DNA of 54,103 bases from Gammaproteobacteria bacterium (GTDB taxonomy: Bacteria; Pseudomonadota; Gammaproteobacteria; Francisellales; CACEW01): contig JAQSYQ010000004.1 in the NCBI GenBank assembly GCA_029256015.1, positions 99,032 through 153,134 on the forward strand, given 5' to 3'. Positions within the stretch are counted from its first letter, which is position 1, and every line of letters starts with the position of its first letter. Below the pieces are notes generated by a model. It was given only the letters and a program-made list of their open reading frames with translations. It had not been told where the DNA came from and ran no database searches. This document shows positions 45,250-54,103 of this stretch, one piece after another. Both the position numbers and the translations under genes were made by a program.

Positions 45250-46533
45250 TTACAGCTTGTTTTTTTGTTTTGGAAGCAGGTTTAAAATCAGGATCATAAC
45301 ACAAGCTGTCATGATTAAAAATGCAGCAGGGAAGGCCACAGCTTTAACATGATTTTGCCCCCACTCCATAAGCATAGGCGATAAACCACCCATCATGGCT
45401 AAACCAAGGCTATAACTTAAAGAAACTCCGGTATAACGGACCGCAGCAGGGAAGCTTTCTACTAAAAAAGCAGCGATTGGACCATCAATGGCTGCCACCG
45501 CGATAGCTAATAAACTCACAGCGATATAACAATTTCCTATAAGCTTTGTTTCTAACAATTTAAATGCTGGAACAGCCAAAACTATCATTAAAATAGCGGC
45601 GATTTGCATGGCCTTTTTTCTTCCTAAAAAATCAGAGCAATAGCCCAGTAAAATAGCGCAACTAGCTTCGAGCAATGCAGTATAAGTGGATAAGCCAAGA
45701 GCTGTATCTCGGCCAATATTAAGGTGAAGTTGCAAGTAGCTCGGCAAATATACTTCCACTCCAATAATGGCGGTCCCCACATAAGAACAAATAAATGTCG
45801 TCATCAACAAAAGGGGCAAACAAGATTTAAGTAAAACTTTAACTGGTTGCTTTAATATTGATTGTTTTGCTTTAAGTTCTATAAATATAGGGGTTTCTGT
45901 TAGGTTTCTTCTTAAATACACCCCTAAACTTGCAGCCAATAGACCGGCTATCAAAAAAGGCATTCTCCAGGCTAGGCCTGCTGAAAAAAAGTGTGAAGCC
46001 CCTGCAGAGTTGAAAAGCATGACCAATAATGAAGCCGCAAATACCCCATAACCCGATGCACTGGTAATAATTCCTGAGTAAAGACCTTTAAACTTCGTTT
46101 CAAATTCTAATACATAAACGCTGGCCCCAGTATATTCAGTACTGACAGACAGGCCCTGGAATATTCTGCATAGCAATAATAAAATTGCGGCCCAGTTTCC
46201 TATAGACTGATAAGTTGGAAGCAGGCCTAATGCCAGGGTAGCAACCGACATCATTATTATCGTTAAACTCAGTACTGATCTTCGCCCTATTTTATCAGCG
46301 AAATGTCCAAATATCGCTGCACCAAAAGGTCGCACCAAAAAGCTGACTGAAAATATCCCCCAAGTGAGAATGAAAGCAAGAGCAGGGTTTTCCTTGGGAA
46401 AAAACAAATGAGCGATAAATGGGGCCGAAAAACCGTACAGCGTATAATCAAAATATTCTAGAAACACGCCAATCAAACACCCCAAAAGAAGCTTGTTTGA
46501 AATGGGGTATTTTGATGTCGAGGCAATTGCCAT
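45250..46533 (-). CDS. MFS transporter, metabolite:H+ symporter (MHS/ProP-like)
   Basis: A 427-residue inner-membrane transporter with 12 helices. The N-terminal GVFLEYFDYTLYGFSAPFIA, the helix 2-3 motif GHFADKIGRRSVL, and RIFQGLSVSTEYTGASVYVLE match the metabolite:H+ symporter branch that contains ProP, ShiA and KgtP. The substrate cannot be told; related proteins import osmolytes or organic acids. The ATG begins directly after the glmM stop (TAAATG), and the dipeptidase follows 12 bp after, so the three are probably cotranscribed and the transporter may import what the dipeptidase or cell wall metabolism uses. Confidence 0.9.
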   Translation of the reverse strand: MAIASTSKYPISNKLLLGCLIGVFLEYFDYTLYGFSAPFIAHLFFPKENPALAFILTWGIFSVSFLVRPFGAAIFGHFADKIGRRSVLSLTIIMMSVATLALGLLPTYQSIGNWAAILLLLCRIFQGLSVSTEYTGASVYVLEFETKFKGLYSGIITSASGYGVFAASLLVMLFNSAGASHFFSAGLAWRMPFLIAGLLAASLGVYLRRNLTETPIFIELKAKQSILKQPVKVLLKSCLPLLLMTTFICSYVGTAIIGVEVYLPSYLQLHLNIGRDTALGLSTYTALLEASCAILLGYCSDFLGRKKAMQIAAILMIVLAVPAFKLLETKLIGNCYIAVSLLAIAVAAIDGPIAAFLVESFPAAVRYTGVSLSYSLGLAMMGGLSPMLMEWGQNHVKAVAFPAAFLIMTACVMILILNLLPKQKNKL

Positions 46534-47880
46534 TTAAGCAGCTAGAATCTTAACTTTTTCAGCTAAATACTCTGTGTATTCCTGGACTTTATCATGGTCC
46601 TGGCCTTCTACCATCACTCGGATTAATGGCTCGGTGCCCGAAGCTCTAATTAAGACTCGTCCGGTATCCTGTAATTTAGCTTCAACTACTTTAATTTCGC
46701 TATTAAGCTTATCCCAATCCGACTGAGCTAAAGCTTTTTTGAGCGGAACATTGATGACTATCTGCGGAAACTTTTCCATTCCCGCTAAAAGATCGCGAAG
46801 GGATTTTCCTGAGTTTTGCATAATGGCCAAAACCTGAAGGCCTGCAACGATTCCATCTCCCGTGGTAGTGGAGCTTAACCAAATAATATGCCCGGAAGAT
46901 TCTCCGCCCAGCTGCCAGGATTTTTCTTGAAGCATTTCCATGACATAGCGGTCGCCCACTTTCGATCGAGCAAACTGGATGCCTTCTTTTTTCAAAGCGA
47001 TTTCCAGACCATAGTTGCTCATCTGGGTCCCTACAACGCCGCCGCCGTCTAACTTGCCGCGTCTTAAGCTGTCTTTAGCAATCACATAGAGAATTTCATC
47101 TCCATCGACTACATTGCCCAAGTGGTCTACCATAATCACTCTGTCACCATCTCCGTCAAAGGCGATACCGACATTGGCATTATGCTCTAAGACTTTTTCC
47201 TGAAGAATCTGTGGTGCGGTTGAGCCTGCGTTATCATTAATGTTAAATCCATTGGGGGCTGCCCCTAAAACAATCACCTCAGCACCCAGTTCCTGCAAAA
47301 CTTTAGGCGCAATGTGATAGGTTGCTCCGTTTGCACAGTCCACTACGATTTTCAAATTTTTGAAATTCTGGAAATGTGGCAAGGAAGCCTTACAAAATTC
47401 AATATAACGGCCTTCTGCATCATCGATACGGCTCACTTTCCCGATATGTTCCGGCTCGACTGTTACCAGCTCTCTATCCAAATACTGTTCGATTTCATTT
47501 TCCATTTCATCGGACAGTTTAGCGCCAGCGTCACTAAAAAACTTAATCCCATTGTCATAGTGAGGATTATGAGAAGCACTGATCACAATCCCAACCTGAG
47601 CATGGAATGTGCGAGTTAAATAGGCCACAGCAGGAGTTGGCATAGGGCCCAATAAATAAACGTCGACTCCGGCTGCAGAAAGACCGGCTTCTAAAGCGGA
47701 TTCAAACATATAGCCCGAACGGCGGGTATCTTTTCCGATTAAAACCCTGGCTCCCGGTTTTTTTGCTAAAACCTTACCCACTGCCCAGCCCAATTTTACT
47801 GCAAAATCAGGTGTAATAGGCCACTTCCCTACTCTACCGCGAATGCCGTCTGTTCCAAAAAATTTTCTTACCATTGCCAT
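46534..47880 (-). CDS. glmM: phosphoglucosamine mutase
   Basis: GlmM converts glucosamine-6-phosphate to glucosamine-1-phosphate for UDP-GlcNAc synthesis. In 448 residues: [14 protein letters not shown] at the start, the phosphoserine loop [19 protein letters not shown] (Ser near 104), the Mg site [13 protein letters not shown], the sugar loop [10 protein letters not shown], and the phosphate-binding [14 protein letters not shown] at the end. The frame starts at ATG 47880 or at the second Met two codons later. It is 4 bp after folP, in the conserved ftsH-folP-glmM order. Confidence 0.98.
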   Translation of the reverse strand: MAMVRKFFGTDGIRGRVGKWPITPDFAVKLGWAVGKVLAKKPGARVLIGKDTRRSGYMFESALEAGLSAAGVDVYLLGPMPTPAVAYLTRTFHAQVGIVISASHNPHYDNGIKFFSDAGAKLSDEMENEIEQYLDRELVTVEPEHIGKVSRIDDAEGRYIEFCKASLPHFQNFKNLKIVVDCANGATYHIAPKVLQELGAEVIVLGAAPNGFNINDNAGSTAPQILQEKVLEHNANVGIAFDGDGDRVIMVDHLGNVVDGDEILYVIAKDSLRRGKLDGGGVVGTQMSNYGLEIALKKEGIQFARSKVGDRYVMEMLQEKSWQLGGESSGHIIWLSSTTTGDGIVAGLQVLAIMQNSGKSLRDLLAGMEKFPQIVINVPLKKALAQSDWDKLNSEIKVVEAKLQDTGRVLIRASGTEPLIRVMVEGQDHDKVQEYTEYLAEKVKILAA

Positions 47881-47884
47881 ATTC

Positions 47885-48730
47885 TTACACCGTTTGTACC
47901 GCCATCAGCATTCTTATTGCCTCGGCCGTTTCTTTGACATCATGAACTCGCAAAATCTGTGCGCCCTTTATGGCAGCAAGTATAGCTAAACAAAGGCTTC
48001 CTGCCAAACGCTCTTCCACTTTTACATTTAATATTTCGCCAATCAAGGTCTTACGCGATAGGCCTACCATGACTGGACAGCCTATTTCAATTACTTGCTC
48101 AAGGTTTTTCAAAATGAATAAATTTTCCGTAGTGCTTTTACCGTAATTGCCATGCCCAAAGCCAGGGTCGATAATGATATGGTCTGGCTTAATACCGGCA
48201 TCCAGCGCGGCTTTAATTCTTTGTTCTAAGTAGCTTTTAACTTCCTGCAAAGTCAGCGCACAATCCTCATAAGGCTTTCTGTTTAAACCAAACATATGCA
48301 TTAAACAAACCGGGACATTAAGCTTGGCAGCCATTTCTAAAGCGCCTGGAAAAGTTAAAGAACGCTGATCGTTAATCATATCAGCTCCGGTCTTAACAGC
48401 GGCTTCCATCACCTCGGGCTTACTGGTATCGACCGATATTTGAATGGGGACATGGGCTTTGATAAGCTCAACCACTTTTACAACCCGATCCAGCTCTTCT
48501 TGAACACTGACCTGCGAGACACTGACATCCAATTTAGGGTTAGTTGCCTCTCCCCCGATATCAATAATATCCGCGCCTTCTTTATGCATTAATTCGGCCA
48601 GCTTCAAAGCTTGATCGGCATTTTGGCAGCGGCTTCCTGCATAAAAAGAATCGGGCGTAATATTAATTACGCCCATAATCAGAGGCCTGCCCCTCTTCAA
48701 CAAACAGGGGAGGGAAGAGATTTTACTCAT
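47885..48730 (-). CDS. folP: dihydropteroate synthase
   Basis: FolP condenses p-aminobenzoate with dihydropterin pyrophosphate; it is the sulfonamide target. The TIM-barrel motifs are [14 protein letters not shown] (about 20-33), [46 protein letters not shown] and [12 protein letters not shown], with HDVKET near the end. Length is 281 residues. The first about 17 codons ([15 protein letters not shown]) overlap a family-A-like palindrome (48686-48727), so the N-terminal extension may be repeat-derived. The ATG overlaps the ftsH stop by 4 bases. Confidence 0.97.
   Translation of the reverse strand: MSKISSLPCLLKRGRPLIMGVINITPDSFYAGSRCQNADQALKLAELMHKEGADIIDIGGEATNPKLDVSVSQVSVQEELDRVVKVVELIKAHVPIQISVDTSKPEVMEAAVKTGADMINDQRSLTFPGALEMAAKLNVPVCLMHMFGLNRKPYEDCALTLQEVKSYLEQRIKAALDAGIKPDHIIIDPGFGHGNYGKSTTENLFILKNLEQVIEIGCPVMVGLSRKTLIGEILNVKVEERLAGSLCLAILAAIKGAQILRVHDVKETAEAIRMLMAVQTV
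48686..48727. repeat. family-A-like palindrome inside the folP 5' end
   Basis: Minus strand AAAATCTCTTCCCTCCCCTG followed by TTTGTTGAAGAGGGGCAGG. The arms 48686-48694 and 48706-48714 pair at 7 of 9 bases. The opening resembles the family A units at 18398-18503 (AAAATCCCTCCCTGCCTCCC). It is in frame and supplies FolP residues 3-15. Confidence 0.4.
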
Positions 48731-50664
48731 TCAGCAGGTTTAACATCTGGTTTAGGATTGATGCCAATAACAGGTAAATCGGCAGGTTTTGCAGCAGGTT
48801 TGCCACCCGACATATTATTGCTATCGTTGCTGCCTTGGCTCCAGGCTTCAGGCTCGCCTACAGGGCGGCGCAACATAAGATCATCAACCTGCTTGGCATC
48901 CAAGGTTTCATATTTCATCAAGGCATCGGCCATAGCATGCAGAATATCAACGTTATCCTGAAGCAATTTCTGAGCGCGGCTATAGTTTCGATCAATGACT
49001 GCTCTCACTTCCTGATCGATAATCGCCGCAGTGTTATCGGAAAACTCTTTAGCGGGCATGCCCATAGAATGGCCTAAGAAAGGTTGGTCATTGTCTTCGC
49101 CATAAGTTAATGGCCCTAATTTTTCAGACAACCCCCACTTGGTGACCATTTTCTTAGCTATATCGGTAGCGCGCTGAATGTCGTTAGAAGCCCCCGTTGT
49201 GACAAAATCTTTACCGAAAATTAACTCTTCGGCCAATCTTCCGCCAAACAAGCTAGACAGCTGGCTTTCCAAACGGCGCTTGCTATAACTTACCCGGTCA
49301 GATTCCGGCAAATACATGGTCACGCCCAAAGCACGGCCTCTTGGAATGATACTCACTTTATAAACTGGATCGTGGTCTGGCACCAAACGGCCAATAATCG
49401 CGTGGCCCGCCTCATGATAAGCAGTGAGCTTTTTCTCTTCGTCGCTCATCGCCATAGAGCGTCGCTCAGCTCCCATTAGAATCTTATCTTTGGCTTTTTC
49501 AAACTCATTCATGCTGACTTTTTTCTTGCCTAAACGAGCAGTAAATAAAGCCGCCTCATTGACCAGGTTAGCCAATTCCGCTCCTGAGAAACCCGGCGTA
49601 CCTCTTGCCAACCACTCCGGTTTAACGTCGTCAGCCAATGAAACTTTGCGCATATGAACTTTTAAAATTTGCTCACGGCCTTTTACATCCGGCAGACCCA
49701 CTACCACCTGGCGGTCAAAACGGCCCGGTCTTAATAAAGCAGGGTCCAATACGTCAGGACGGTTGGTTGCCGCAATAACAATCACCCCTTCGTTGTCAGC
49801 AAAGCCATCCATTTCAACGAGCAATTGGTTTAGAGTCTGTTCACGTTCATCATGACCGCCGCCCATACCTGCGCCACGATGACGACCTACTGCATCGATC
49901 TCATCGATAAAAATAATGCAAGGGGCGCGTTTTTTGGCCTGATCAAACATATCACGAACTCGGGAAGCACCTACCCCGACAAACATTTCCACAAAGTCTG
50001 AACCTGAGATGGAGAAAAACGGCACTTTGGCTTCACCGGCAATGGCTCTTGCCAATAAGGTTTTCCCGGTACCTGGTGGACCGACCATTAAAATACCTTT
50101 AGGAATTTTGCCGCCAATGCTTGAATATTTAGTGGGGTCTTTTAAGAAATCGACTATTTCCCCTACTTCTTCTTTGGCTTCCTCTACTCCAGCCACATCA
50201 GCAAGAGTCACTTTGACCTGGTCTTCACCCAGCAATCTGGCTTTACTTTTACCAAATGAAAAGGCGCCGCCTTTGCCTCCGCTCATTTGCCGCATAAAGA
50301 ACAACCAAACCGCGGCAATTAATAAAATCGGGAACCAGCTGATGAAAATAGTGGTCAGTAAGCTTCTTTGTTCAGGAGGAGTAGCCACCACATCAACATT
50401 GTGCTGGATTAACTGATCGGTTAAGAAGGGGTCGACCCAAGGCAAATAGGTTACAAAATTCGAGCCATCTGTTGTGGTGCCTTTAATATCTCGGCCTGAA
50501 ATCTCAACATTTTTAATTTGGTTGGCATTAATGCTTTGAACAAAAGTGGAATAGTCCATCTTCTTAGGCGCATCTGCACTCTTGGGTCCGATATTATCAA
50601 ATACAGCCACCACAATTAAGATGATGACAGCCCACAGTAATATATTCTTTACGATATCATTCAT
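48727..50664 (-). CDS. ftsH: ATP-dependent zinc metalloprotease FtsH
   Basis: Membrane-anchored AAA+ protease that degrades regulatory and damaged membrane proteins. Two helices (about 5-22 and 105-122) flank a periplasmic domain. The AAA module has Walker [17 protein letters not shown] (about 194), pore motif FVEMFVGVG, Walker [13 protein letters not shown], and the second region of homology [19 protein letters not shown]. The zinc site is HEAGHAIIG (about 416), with the distal Asp later in the protease domain. The 645-residue length is normal; the tail after about 605 is polar. It lies 49 bp after rlmE. Confidence 0.98.
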   Translation of the reverse strand: MNDIVKNILLWAVIILIVVAVFDNIGPKSADAPKKMDYSTFVQSINANQIKNVEISGRDIKGTTTDGSNFVTYLPWVDPFLTDQLIQHNVDVVATPPEQRSLLTTIFISWFPILLIAAVWLFFMRQMSGGKGGAFSFGKSKARLLGEDQVKVTLADVAGVEEAKEEVGEIVDFLKDPTKYSSIGGKIPKGILMVGPPGTGKTLLARAIAGEAKVPFFSISGSDFVEMFVGVGASRVRDMFDQAKKRAPCIIFIDEIDAVGRHRGAGMGGGHDEREQTLNQLLVEMDGFADNEGVIVIAATNRPDVLDPALLRPGRFDRQVVVGLPDVKGREQILKVHMRKVSLADDVKPEWLARGTPGFSGAELANLVNEAALFTARLGKKKVSMNEFEKAKDKILMGAERRSMAMSDEEKKLTAYHEAGHAIIGRLVPDHDPVYKVSIIPRGRALGVTMYLPESDRVSYSKRRLESQLSSLFGGRLAEELIFGKDFVTTGASNDIQRATDIAKKMVTKWGLSEKLGPLTYGEDNDQPFLGHSMGMPAKEFSDNTAAIIDQEVRAVIDRNYSRAQKLLQDNVDILHAMADALMKYETLDAKQVDDLMLRRPVGEPEAWSQGSNDSNNMSGGKPAAKPADLPVIGINPKPDVKPAE

Positions 50665-50713
50665 TAGTTAGTACCTTGGCCATATTGGCTTATACCCATT
50701 GATTTTTTATTAA

Positions 50714-51337
50714 TTATACTCGATATCCCATCGCCAGCAAATAAAGCTCACGAGATCTGTCCCGAGAAGCATCGGGTTTTCTAATGACGACTTTGCTGTA
50801 TTGTTTTCGCAAATCCTTCACCAATTGATCAAATCCTTCTCCGGAAAACACTTTCATTAGCAAACTGCCATCCGGCTTTAAATTTTGTTTAGCAAAATCC
50901 ACAGCAAGATCAATTAAGTACATGGCTTGCGGTTGATCAACTTCCCTGTTACCGCTCATATTTGGGGCCATATCTGATAATATCACATCCACTTTTTCTT
51001 GCTGTAGCAAATCCGTCAATTGTTGATAAATGGCCTCATCCTTAAAGTCGCCTTGTAGAAAAGTGGCGTTAGGCATAGGCTCAATCGGCAGTAAATCTAG
51101 CCCGATCAGCAGACCTTTTTTGCCAATATATTCCTTGGCAACCTGGGCCCAGCTTCCGGGAGCCGCTCCTAAATCCACAACTTTCATCCCTGGTTTTAAG
51201 ATGCGGTCTTTTTTTTGAATTTCAAGTAGCTTATAAGCTGCTCGAGAACGATATCCATCCGCCCATGACTGTTTCACATAGGGGTCGGAGAAATGTTCTT
51301 TCAGCCATTGATGGCTGCTTTTGGAACGTGGAGGCAT
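50714..51337 (-). CDS. rlmE: 23S rRNA (uridine2552-2'-O)-methyltransferase
   Basis: RlmE (RrmJ/FtsJ) 2'-O-methylates U2552 in the A loop of 23S rRNA. The fold is visible as SRAAYKLLEIQKKD with the catalytic Lys, VVDLGAAPGSWAQVAKEYIG for SAM binding, DVILSDMAPNMSGN with the catalytic Asp, LLMKVFSGEG with the Lys, and the closing VVIRKPDASRDRSRELYLLA. The frame reaches 51349; the ATG at 51337 (MPPRSKSSHQW) is the conserved start. Neither ATG has a clear Shine-Dalgarno. Confidence 0.97.
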   Translation of the reverse strand: MPPRSKSSHQWLKEHFSDPYVKQSWADGYRSRAAYKLLEIQKKDRILKPGMKVVDLGAAPGSWAQVAKEYIGKKGLLIGLDLLPIEPMPNATFLQGDFKDEAIYQQLTDLLQQEKVDVILSDMAPNMSGNREVDQPQAMYLIDLAVDFAKQNLKPDGSLLMKVFSGEGFDQLVKDLRKQYSKVVIRKPDASRDRSRELYLLAMGYRV

Positions 51338-51385
51338 AATATTCAACAAAATAGGTAAGTTGGAGATATTTTAAAGCATATTGAC

Positions 51386-51407
51386 GCAGGGAGCGAGTGC
51401 TCCCTGC
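51386..51407. terminator. 9-bp perfect hairpin between two minus-strand genes
   Basis: GCAGGGAGC-GAGT-GCTCCCTGC is a perfect 9-bp stem with a tetraloop, 4 bp after the stop of the 51412-52110 gene and about 50 bp before rlmE. It has an A/T flank on both sides, but no long T-run on the minus strand. Confidence 0.55.
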
Positions 51408-51411
51408 AATT

Positions 51412-52110
51412 TTATAAAAACCGACCGATTTCCTCAACGATATCTCGGCTCAAAGCTGCAGAAGCTTCTCCACCAAGCCTTGAGTGTGTTGCCATGGATA
51501 GCGCAAGCCTTTGTTGATACCTTTCGCCATGGGATTTGACTTGCTTGGGAGTTAATCCTTCAACAGAACTAATAGACAATCCATACTTTAAAACTCCACG
51601 AACTTGGTATAGCCTAAGATGTGAAATGTCTCTAAAAGCCATGCCTCTTTCAACCGCTTCAACAAAGGGCATAAAAACTCCCGCACTATATCTCCAATGC
51701 GCTTCGGAATGAACCAGGTCATCACTTATCATGCTACAACCTTGTCTCGCTAAATCTCTTTCAAATTCTCTAGTTAAACCCGCACGTGCCGCTCTTTTTG
51801 CGACTGCATTGGCTGAGCGAATTAACATGCCTTCAGGATGCGTCTCTGAGATCCTTATTTTGCATAGCTTTAACTCTTCTCTAGTCCAGCCTTTTAAAAT
51901 TCCCAGATCAATGAATTTGGCATCTAATTTCGCATATTCGCTATAAGCTATGCCTTTTTCAGCCGCTCTGGCATGGGCCTCTCCAAACCAAGGCTGGTTG
52001 ACTTGTTCCAAATTTAAACCCGTTGCCATACCACGAGCTTGTGCTTCTGTAAGCCTGGTACTTAGATGTTGGGGTAAAAATACCGCTGCCGCCGCATGGT
52101 TAGTGCACAT
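51412..52110 (-). CDS. uncharacterised protein with internal repeat
   Basis: A 232-residue protein, not recognised. It contains two or three copies of an about 35-residue helical module: ARAAEKGIAYSEYAKLDAKF (about 47) and EAVERGMAFRDISHLRLYQV (about 150), each followed by a short helix with GILKGWTREEL or GVLKYGLSISSV. The spacing of about 100 residues and the recurring ARGMAxG/ERGMA pattern suggest a duplicated domain. It is rich in Ala and Arg and has no signal peptide. The C-terminus is EEIGRFL, acidic then hydrophobic. GAGGA lies about 8 nt before the ATG. It stands between rlmE and the divergent waaF, an otherwise conserved region, and is accessory. Confidence 0.65.
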   Translation of the reverse strand: MCTNHAAAAVFLPQHLSTRLTEAQARGMATGLNLEQVNQPWFGEAHARAAEKGIAYSEYAKLDAKFIDLGILKGWTREELKLCKIRISETHPEGMLIRSANAVAKRAARAGLTREFERDLARQGCSMISDDLVHSEAHWRYSAGVFMPFVEAVERGMAFRDISHLRLYQVRGVLKYGLSISSVEGLTPKQVKSHGERYQQRLALSMATHSRLGGEASAALSRDIVEEIGRFL

Positions 52111-52253
52111 AGTGGGTCCTCTTATCCAGATCAGTCATAAGGAATGTTATCACTGTAACCTTAAGGCATCCTTAAAGCATAAAATCAAAATATTTCAGCT
52201 TAAGCCCCAAGCATGCTAGTATATTTAACATTTATGGAAGCAATAGGTCTAAA

Positions 52254-53291
52254 GTGAAAAGAATTTTAATTGTAGCCCCGGCCTGGGTAGGCGATATGGT
52301 GATGACCCAGTCCCTGCTCATTAAGCTTAAGCAAATTCACCCCAATGTTCTCATTGATGTGCTGGCTCCAAGTTGGGTAATGGCTATTTTGGAAAGAATG
52401 CCGGAAGTGCATAAAACCATCGCCATGCCTATTACTCATGGTGAATTTAAATTAAAAGAACGCTACCGCTTAGGCAAGACATTACGTGCTGAGAAATATG
52501 ATCAGGCCTTTGTATTACCCAATTCCTGGAAATCCGCTCTGATTCCCTTTTTTGCCAAAATCCCTAAACGTACAGGCTGGCTGGGTGAGATGCGTTATGG
52601 TCTATTAAATGACTGGCGAAAACTAAACGAGGCCCAATACCCTAAAATGGTGCAACGCTTTGTTGCTTTAGCCTATGATGGCGATGAAAGCTGGACAGCT
52701 AACGACTACCCGCTTCCCGCCTTAACCATTAAGCCCAGCCAAACTGAAATCAAAGTCAAACAATATCACCTAAAGCTGGACAAACCCATATTGTCGATTT
52801 GTCCGGGAGCTGCTTTTGGTCCTGCTAAACGTTGGCCTACCCGCTACTTTGCCGAAGTCGCTAAGAAAAAAATTCAGCAAGGCTGGCAGGTGTGGTTATT
52901 TGGCTCCAGTGCGGACAAAATATTTGCCGATGAAATTGATGGACTGACTCAGCACCAATGCCATAACTTAGCAGGAAAAACCACTTTGGCCGACATGGTG
53001 GATCTGCTTTCTTTATCTCAGGTGGTGCTTAGCAATGACAGCGGCCCCATGCATATTGCCGCCTCATTGCATAAGCCTTTAATCGCTTTATATGGCTCAT
53101 CCAGCGCTGAATTTACCCCTCCTTTAAGCAACCAAGTTATCATTTTATCGGTACCGGATTTATCTTGCCGTCCTTGTTTTCAAAGAGAATGCCCATTGGG
53201 GCACATGAAGTGTTTAAATGAGCTTTCACCGGAAATGGCCTTAGCAGCCATCGATAAATTGATTACGCCGCCAGGAACGATTGCGTCATGA
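52254..53291 (+). CDS. waaF: ADP-heptose:LPS heptosyltransferase II
   Basis: WaaF adds the second L,D-heptose to the inner core of LPS at the cytoplasmic face of the inner membrane. In 345 residues: the N-terminal Rossmann start RILIVAPAWVGDMVMTQSLL, CPGAAFGPAKRWP for ADP-heptose binding (about 184), and the C-terminal VVLSNDSGPMHIAASLHKPL (about 262) and CRPCFQRECPLGHMKCL with the conserved cysteines. The start is a GTG with AGG upstream. The stop overlaps the waaC start (ATGA), so the two are coupled. Confidence 0.96.
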   Translation: MKRILIVAPAWVGDMVMTQSLLIKLKQIHPNVLIDVLAPSWVMAILERMPEVHKTIAMPITHGEFKLKERYRLGKTLRAEKYDQAFVLPNSWKSALIPFFAKIPKRTGWLGEMRYGLLNDWRKLNEAQYPKMVQRFVALAYDGDESWTANDYPLPALTIKPSQTEIKVKQYHLKLDKPILSICPGAAFGPAKRWPTRYFAEVAKKKIQQGWQVWLFGSSADKIFADEIDGLTQHQCHNLAGKTTLADMVDLLSLSQVVLSNDSGPMHIAASLHKPLIALYGSSSAEFTPPLSNQVIILSVPDLSCRPCFQRECPLGHMKCLNELSPEMALAAIDKLITPPGTIAS

Positions 53292-54103
53292 AAGTATTAG
53301 TCATCAAGACCTCCTCCATGGGCGATATTATTCATGCTTTACCCGCCCTAACCGATGCCATGAAACATATTCCCGACTTAAAAGTGGATTGGATAGTAGA
53401 AGAAGGTTTTTGTGAGATCCCTGCATGGCATCCCTCTGTTAATAAAGTGATTCCCATTGCATTCAGACGCTGGCGAAGGTCCCTTTGGAATGCTTTTAAA
53501 AGCGGGGAAATTAAAGCTTTTTTTAAAAGCTTACGCCAAGAAAAATATGACATGGTAATCGATGCCCAGGGCTTGATTAAAAGCGCCGTGATCACCCGCT
53601 TAGCGCGTGGTAAGCGATTTGGCCTTGGCAAGGGCTCAACCAAAGAGCCAGTAGCTTGGGCTTATCAACATCCTCAAACAGTGGCCCGCAATCAGCATGC
53701 AGTAAAAAGGCTTCGAGAGCTATTTGCCAAATGTTTCAATTATCCCGAACCTAATTCAGCTCCAGATTATGGTATCGCTGATTATTTTGGCAGTTCTGAA
53801 ACAAAAGAGCCCATTATGTTTGTCCACGGCACAACCTGGCCTACCAAACATTGGCCGGAAAGCTATTGGATTGAGCTGGCTAAAATACTTAGCGCAGCCG
53901 GCTTAAAAGTTAACATTCCTAACGGCAATCAAAAGGAAAAAGCGCGCGCTGAAAAAATAGCTCAAGTATCGCCTTCTATTCAGGTATTGCCCAAAATGAA
54001 CCTAACCGAACTTGCCAAGCTGATTGCAAAAACCAAGGCAGTTGTTGCTGTAGACACCGGCCTCAGTCACCTTGCCGCAGCTTTAAATATTCCCACCGTG
54101 ACC
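53288..54103 (+). CDS. waaC: LPS heptosyltransferase I, 3'-truncated by window end
   Basis: WaaC adds the first heptose to Kdo2-lipid A. The open frame from the ATG at 53288 runs 272 codons to the window end without a stop. Its N-terminus is MKVLVIKTSSMGDIIHALPA, the classic WaaC start with the GD motif. Later come VIDAQGLIKSAV with the acidic acceptor-site region, MFVHGTTWPTKHWPESYW for ADP-heptose, and VAVDTGLSHLAAALNIPTVT near the cut. The start overlaps the waaF stop by 4 bases. E. coli WaaC has about 320 residues, so roughly 50 are missing. Confidence 0.96.
   Translation, partial: MKVLVIKTSSMGDIIHALPALTDAMKHIPDLKVDWIVEEGFCEIPAWHPSVNKVIPIAFRRWRRSLWNAFKSGEIKAFFKSLRQEKYDMVIDAQGLIKSAVITRLARGKRFGLGKGSTKEPVAWAYQHPQTVARNQHAVKRLRELFAKCFNYPEPNSAPDYGIADYFGSSETKEPIMFVHGTTWPTKHWPESYWIELAKILSAAGLKVNIPNGNQKEKARAEKIAQVSPSIQVLPKMNLTELAKLIAKTKAVVAVDTGLSHLAAALNIPTVT

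Overview
The window reads as chromosomal DNA of a gammaproteobacterium, most likely a host-associated member of the Legionellales (Legionella/Coxiella/Berkiella-type). Two things suggest this. First, the housekeeping backbone is collinear: rlmE-ftsH-folP-glmM ... tpiA-secG-tRNA-Leu(GAG)-nuoABCDEFGHIJKLMN ... tRNA-fMet-rimP-nusA-infB-rbfA-truB ... rpsO-pnp. This is the enterobacterial secG-leuU...metY-rimP-nusA-infB-rbfA-truB-rpsO-pnp order with a complete 14-gene complex I operon placed between the two tRNA genes. Second, almost every junction between core blocks carries one or two genes of unrecognised, effector-like character: ankyrin repeats, a 921-residue helical-repeat protein, a tandem paralogue pair, a pair of degenerate Ras-like proteins, and proteins with Ala/Gly/Ser/Pro-rich tails. 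The assignment to a taxon is inference, and no secretion apparatus is in the window.

Layout. 1-3426: 3' end of trmB, then minus-strand accessory genes (two tandem paralogues, an Mpo1/DUF962 membrane protein, an orphan whose C-terminal motif is shared with one paralogue). 3534-8241: rsmB, a small acidic protein, an M50 site-2 protease and oligopeptidase A. 8264-10265: an ankyrin gene whose first codons are out of frame at an A7 tract. 10561-12971: pnp and rpsO (minus) with a good rpsO promoter. 13206-17099: a Bcr/CflA MFS exporter, a disordered-tail protein and two paralogous small proteins that I read as Ras-like GTPase folds lacking the P-loop. 17119-23295: truB, rbfA, infB, nusA, rimP and tRNA-fMet (minus). 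23333-24562: helical orphan. 24722-39317: nuoN to nuoA, transcribed from a promoter at about 39350-39377. 39391-40595: tRNA-Leu, secG, tpiA. 40724-41699 (plus): a secreted Cys-rich NPC-repeat peptide with a tightly coupled HGHFH protein. 41696-44461: large helical-repeat protein. 44584-51337 (minus): VanX-type dipeptidase, MHS-family transporter, glmM, folP, ftsH, rlmE. 51412-52110: orphan repeat protein. 52254-54103: waaF and a 3'-truncated waaC.

The intergenic DNA holds at least three families of palindromic repeats: A, a CCACCC..CCTCC..GGAGG type; B, a CCTCTCCC/GGGGAGAGG type found inside the nuo operon; and a 142-bp MITE-like imperfect palindrome. One family-A-like unit appears to supply the first codons of folP.

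Best candidates for something undescribed are the pseudo-GTPase pair (15789-17099), the NPC-repeat peptide with its HGHFH partner (40724-41699), and the helical-repeat and ankyrin proteins with their shared short C-terminal motifs. No CRISPR array, insertion sequence, phage genes or rRNA were seen.
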